NCBI RefSeq assembly: GCF_015999245.1
Contig: NZ_JAEAMR010000006.1
Coordinates: 80,758-144,757, forward strand
Source: Streptomyces sp. AV19
GTDB taxonomy: Bacteria > Actinomycetota > Actinomycetes > Streptomycetales > Streptomycetaceae
Reading direction: 5' to 3'
Length of the DNA stretch: 64,000 bases
The translations under genes and the position numbers were made by a program. This document shows positions 61,108 to 64,000 of this stretch, piece after piece. Every line of letters starts with the position of its first letter. The first letter of the stretch is position 1. The notes below the pieces were generated by a model. The model was not told the origin of the DNA, did no database searches, and worked only from the letters and a program-made list of their open reading frames with translations.

Positions 61108-62517
61108 ATGACGACCGCACAGGGCCACGACCCGACGATCTACCGCACCCCGGCCGACGCCGCCGCCGCGCCGCCGGAGAAGCTCGCCTACCTGGCCGGC
61201 TTCGACCGCACGGCACAGCGCCCGGACGCCCTGTTCACCCTCGACACCGATCCCGCGTCCGCCTCCTACGGACGTGTCCTGAGCATCTCCGAAGTCCCGG
61301 GACTCGGCGACGAACTGCACCACTTCGGCTGGAACGCCTGCTCCAGCTCGCTCGCCCACGCCGGCCACCACCACGCGGAACGGCGCTGGTTACTGGCCCC
61401 CGGCCTGCGCTCCTCCCGCATCCACGTCTTCGACACCCACCCCGACCCGGCCAGCCCCCGCCTGGTGAAGGTGATCGAGGCCGCCGAACTCGCCGACAAG
61501 GCCGGCTATTCCCGCCCGCACACCCTGCACTGCGGCCCCGACGGCGTCCTCCTCTCCTGCCTCGGCGGGGCCCACGGCGCCGACGGCCCCGGCGGCGTCG
61601 CCCTGCTCGACCACGAGACCTTCGACGTCCTGCGCGCCTGGGAGACCGACCGCGGGCCGCAGCGGCTGGCGTACGACGTGTGGTGGCACCTCAACCACGA
61701 CATCGCGGTGACCAGCGAGTGGGGCACCCCTTCGATGATCGAGGACGGCGTCGACCCCGAGTTGCTGCTCGGCCGCGAGTACGGCCACGCGCTGCACTTC
61801 TGGGAACTCGGCGCCGGCCGCCACCTCCAGCGCGTCGACCTGGGCGACGAGCACCAGATGACGCTGGAGCTGCGCCCGGCCCACGACCCGACGGCGGCCT
61901 GGGGCTTCGTGGGCGTCGTCGTGAACGTCGAGGACCTGTCGGCGTCGGTGTGGCTGTGGCACCGGGAGAAGGACGGCCGGTTCGCCGTCCGCAAGGTGAT
62001 CACGATCCCGGCGGAGCCGGCGAAGGCGGAGGACCTGCCGCCCGCGCTGCGCCCGTTCGGCGCGGTGCCGCCCCTGGTCACCGACATCAACCTGTCCGTC
62101 GACGACCGCCGGCTGTACGTCTCGGCGTGGGGGACGGGCGAGTTGTTCCAGTACGACGTCAGCGACCCGTTCCGCCCGCGGCGCACCGCGTCCGTCCGCC
62201 TGGGCGGCGTCGTCGACCGCGCACCGCATCCGGCGGCGCCGGACCTGCCGCTGTCGGGCGGCCCGCAGATGGTCGAGCTCAGCCGCGACGGCCGCCGGGT
62301 CTACCTGACGAACTCGCTGTACGGCTCCTGGGACGACCAGTTCTACCCGGACGGCGTCGAGCCCTGGCTGGCCAAGTTCGACGTGGACCCCGTGCGCGGC
62401 GGGCTCGTACCCGATGTGCGGTTCTTCCCGCGCGGCGCGGAGTTCCGGGGCCGCCGCGTCCATCAGGTGCGGTTGCAGGGCGGCGACGCGTCGTCCGACT
62501 CGTACTGCTTCACCTGA
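61108..62517 (+). CDS. Selenium-binding protein SBP56 / methanethiol oxidase
   Basis: A 469-aa beta-propeller protein. LFTLDTDPASASYGRVLSI, DELHHFGWNACSSSLAHAG, RPHTLHCGPDGVLLSCLGGA and DVWWHLNHDIAVTSEWGTPS are the family landmarks (His residues for copper/selenium binding), with PPLVTDINLSVDDRRLYVSA further on. Bacterial members oxidise methanethiol to formaldehyde, H2S and H2O2. GAGGAGG precedes the ATG at 61108. It converges on and overlaps the MarR gene at 62463 by 55 bases. Confidence 0.85.
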   Translation: MTTAQGHDPTIYRTPADAAAAPPEKLAYLAGFDRTAQRPDALFTLDTDPASASYGRVLSISEVPGLGDELHHFGWNACSSSLAHAGHHHAERRWLLAPGLRSSRIHVFDTHPDPASPRLVKVIEAAELADKAGYSRPHTLHCGPDGVLLSCLGGAHGADGPGGVALLDHETFDVLRAWETDRGPQRLAYDVWWHLNHDIAVTSEWGTPSMIEDGVDPELLLGREYGHALHFWELGAGRHLQRVDLGDEHQMTLELRPAHDPTAAWGFVGVVVNVEDLSASVWLWHREKDGRFAVRKVITIPAEPAKAEDLPPALRPFGAVPPLVTDINLSVDDRRLYVSAWGTGELFQYDVSDPFRPRRTASVRLGGVVDRAPHPAAPDLPLSGGPQMVELSRDGRRVYLTNSLYGSWDDQFYPDGVEPWLAKFDVDPVRGGLVPDVRFFPRGAEFRGRRVHQVRLQGGDASSDSYCFT

Positions 62518-63056
62518 TCCTGGGCGGCGGTGCGCCGCCGGACGTCGGCCATCAGTTTCTCCAGCAGCGTGGTGAGGACGTCGCGTTCGTCCGCCGAGAG
62601 ATCGCTGACGAGTTCGGCCTCGCGGCCGAGGACGGCGTCGACGGATCGCTCGATGAGCGCGTGCCCGTCGGGCGTGAGGGACACCAGTATGGTCCGGCGG
62701 CCGGTGGTCCCCGGTGTCCGCCGGACGAGGCCGTCCCGTTCGGCCCGGGCGACGCGCTGCGAGATCGCCCCGGCGGTGACCAGGGACAGCCGGGCGATCT
62801 CGCGGGTGCTGAGGGTGTAGGGCGGGCCGGAGCGGCGGATGACGGACAGCAGGTCGAGGGTGGCCGCGTCGATCCCCGCTTCGCGCAGCACCTGGTTGCG
62901 GTCGTTGGCGAAGAGCTTCCCCAGCCACCATATGGGCGTGACGATCTCGATCGACCCGGTCGGCGTGCCGGGGCGTTCCCGCCGCCAGGCGGCGGCGATC
63001 TGCGCTGCGGGGTAGGAGGGTACGAAGTCCCCTGTTGCGGAAGTGGTGTTGGCCAC
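62463..63056 (-). CDS. MarR-family transcriptional regulator
   Basis: A 197-aa regulator with the winged helix ATLDLLSVIRRSGPPYTLST, REIARLSLVTAGAISQRVAR, AERDGLVRRTPGTTGRRTIL (wing with R-x-R) and helical dimerisation ends. The GTG at 63056 (VANTTSATG) follows AAGGA. It is divergent from the SDR gene, and a 20-base palindrome lies between them, so MarR autoregulation plus control of the SDR gene is likely. The C-terminal 55 bases overlap the SBP56 gene in a convergent arrangement. Confidence 0.85.
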   Translation of the reverse strand: MANTTSATGDFVPSYPAAQIAAAWRRERPGTPTGSIEIVTPIWWLGKLFANDRNQVLREAGIDAATLDLLSVIRRSGPPYTLSTREIARLSLVTAGAISQRVARAERDGLVRRTPGTTGRRTILVSLTPDGHALIERSVDAVLGREAELVSDLSADERDVLTTLLEKLMADVRRRTAAQDQVKQYESDDASPPCNRT

Positions 63057-63085
63057 AGTGCGGTCCTTGCGAGGCGGGTGCGGGA

Positions 63086-63105
63086 TACGTTTAGGTCTAA
63101 ACGTA
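63086..63105. promoter_or_regulatory. MarR operator palindrome
   Basis: TACGTTTAGGTCTAAACGTA is a 20-base near-perfect palindrome with 9-base arms and two central mismatches. It lies between the divergent marR and SDR genes, 30 bases before the marR start and 24 bases before the SDR start. This is the expected layout for a MarR repressor site covering both promoters. Confidence 0.8.
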
Positions 63106-63128
63106 GCAGTGAGCAGGAGGTCCGATCC

Positions 63129-63836
63129 TTGTCCCGCACCGTGCTCGTCACCGGAGGAACCAGCGGCATCGGCCGCGCCGTCGCCGCGCGGTTCGCCGCC
63201 GACCAGGCGGAGGTCCACATCACGGGACGCCACGCCGACACCGTCGGACAGGCCGCCGAGGAGCTGGGGGTGCACGGCGCGGTCTGCGACGCGACCGACC
63301 CCGCCCAGGTCGCGGAACTCGCCGCCCGCTTCGGCAGGTTGGACGTCCTGGTCAACGCGGCCGGCGGCCTGCCGTCCGTCGGGGGATCGACCCTGGAGGC
63401 GGTACTGGCCGAGTGGCAGGCCAACTTGGCCCAGAACCTGCTGAGCGCGGTCCTGACCACCACCTCGGTCCGCGGCAAACTCGCCCCGGGCAGCTCCGTC
63501 ATCAGCATCGGCTCGATCGGGGCCGAGCGCCGAGGCGGCTCCTACGGCGCGGCCAAGGCCGCACTGGCGGCCTGGAGCGCCTCACTGTCGGCCGACCTCG
63601 GCCCCCACGGCATCACCAGCAACGTCATCGCCGCGGGCTACATCGCCGGCACCAACTTCTTCCAGGGCCGGATGACGGAGGAACGCCACAACGCGCTGGC
63701 CGAGGAGACGCACATCAAGCGCCCGGGCACGGTCGAGGACATCGCCGGGACGACGCACTTCCTCGCCTCGCCGGGAGCCCGGCACATCACCGGCCAGACC
63801 ATTCACGTCAACGGCGGTGCGTTCACGACGCGGTGA
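63129..63836 (+). CDS. Short-chain dehydrogenase/reductase
   Basis: A 235-aa classical SDR. TVLVTGGTSGIGRAVAARFA holds the NAD(P) loop (TGGTSGIG), VNAAGG the NAAG motif, SIGSIGAERRGGSYGAAKAA the catalytic Ser and YxxxK, and the C-terminal Gly is followed by HVNGGAFTTR. TTG at 63129 follows GGAGG; GTG at 63141 is the alternative. Substrate unknown; likely controlled by the divergent MarR. Confidence 0.85.
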   Translation: MSRTVLVTGGTSGIGRAVAARFAADQAEVHITGRHADTVGQAAEELGVHGAVCDATDPAQVAELAARFGRLDVLVNAAGGLPSVGGSTLEAVLAEWQANLAQNLLSAVLTTTSVRGKLAPGSSVISIGSIGAERRGGSYGAAKAALAAWSASLSADLGPHGITSNVIAAGYIAGTNFFQGRMTEERHNALAEETHIKRPGTVEDIAGTTHFLASPGARHITGQTIHVNGGAFTTR

Positions 63837-64000
63837 CCTCGGCCCCTCGGGGGGGGATCCGTTGCAGTCCCACTTTGCGGATGAGCGCGGCGACTACCTG
63901 GACGACGAACGCTTTGCGGGGTGGGCAGTCGGGACGGAGTGTGAATTTCGGTCTTGCGGTTTGTGCGCGCCGGCGGGGGCCGCCGCAGTCGCGCCCGCTC
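63837..64000. other. Window end, no confident gene
   Basis: The minus strand has an open frame (TLRPDCPPRKAFVVQVVAAL and onward) ending near 63823, which could be the C-terminus of a gene starting beyond the window. It has no recognised motif, so it is only noted. The plus strand shows nothing. Confidence 0.3.

Noticed and set aside
58887-63836. A 1649-codon plus-strand open frame ending in the SDR gene.
   Set aside because: Only the last 235 codons are the SDR. The rest is antisense or out-of-frame over AraC, scoA, SBP56 and MarR.
1-64000. tRNA, rRNA and CRISPR arrays.
   Set aside because: No cloverleaf with a T-arm consensus, no rRNA-like sequence and no regularly spaced short repeats were seen.

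Overview
High-GC DNA whose codon use, WhiB protein, mycothiol-type enzymes and actinomycete plasmid-transfer genes point to a Streptomyces or close relative. The many truncated genes, transposase scraps and single-base frameshifts suggest an accessory part of the genome, such as a chromosome arm. The contig could equally carry some sequencing frameshifts.

1-11 kb is part of an actinomycete integrative and conjugative element (AICE) or conjugative plasmid. Thirteen tightly coupled minus-strand genes run from a WhiB regulator at 8.0 kb down to the N-terminus of a TraB/FtsK-like translocase that leaves the window at base 1. They include an epsilon-type exonuclease, an HExxH protein, a DUF2637 (SpdB-like) membrane protein, a GGDEF diguanylate cyclase and a ParB/Srx-fold protein. 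To the right lies a regulatory cassette: XRE-DUF5919, Nudix, HD hydrolase and a two-headed GntR protein. It is comparable to the pif/korSA functions of pSAM2. No integrase, replication gene or att site is visible.

11-17 kb is a decay zone. It holds a frameshifted element gene, an IS110 transposase fragment, several direct repeats, a small secreted protein with an internal duplication, a two-gene membrane-protein operon, an unknown 381-aa protein, an ISAzo13-like transposase remnant and a truncated PPOX flavoprotein.

17-22 kb holds a Gfo/Idh/MocA oxidoreductase, a DegT aminotransferase (frameshifted at its end) and a Nudix hydrolase, divergent from an XRE regulator. Next come a resolvase fragment and a broken gene.

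22.5-27.4 kb is the most interesting locus: three overlapping plus-strand genes encode a PLP decarboxylase, an unknown protein related to the 381-aa protein at 14-15 kb, and a 931-aa fusion of an ATP-grasp ligase to a second PLP decarboxylase. This looks like an undescribed small-molecule (amine/amide) pathway.

27.5-64 kb is mixed metabolism and regulation. It includes two small secreted proteins, an acyl-CoA dehydrogenase with its PadR regulator, a PhoU-like protein, a lone PntA-like subunit, 5-oxoprolinase, a GH65 phosphorylase and a LigD phosphoesterase followed by broken polymerase and kinase pieces. It continues with PPOX, SRPBCC, GNAT, an RsgA remnant, an AAC(3) acetyltransferase, an MDMPI-fold protein, a membrane-anchored PBP1-like receptor paired with an ATPase, a glyoxalase-fold protein and a secreted esterase. 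The right end has a TetR/threonine-dehydratase divergon, a LAL-type LuxR regulator, two AraC regulators, a VapBC module, decayed scoA and marR genes, an SBP56 protein and a MarR/SDR divergon with a clear palindromic operator.
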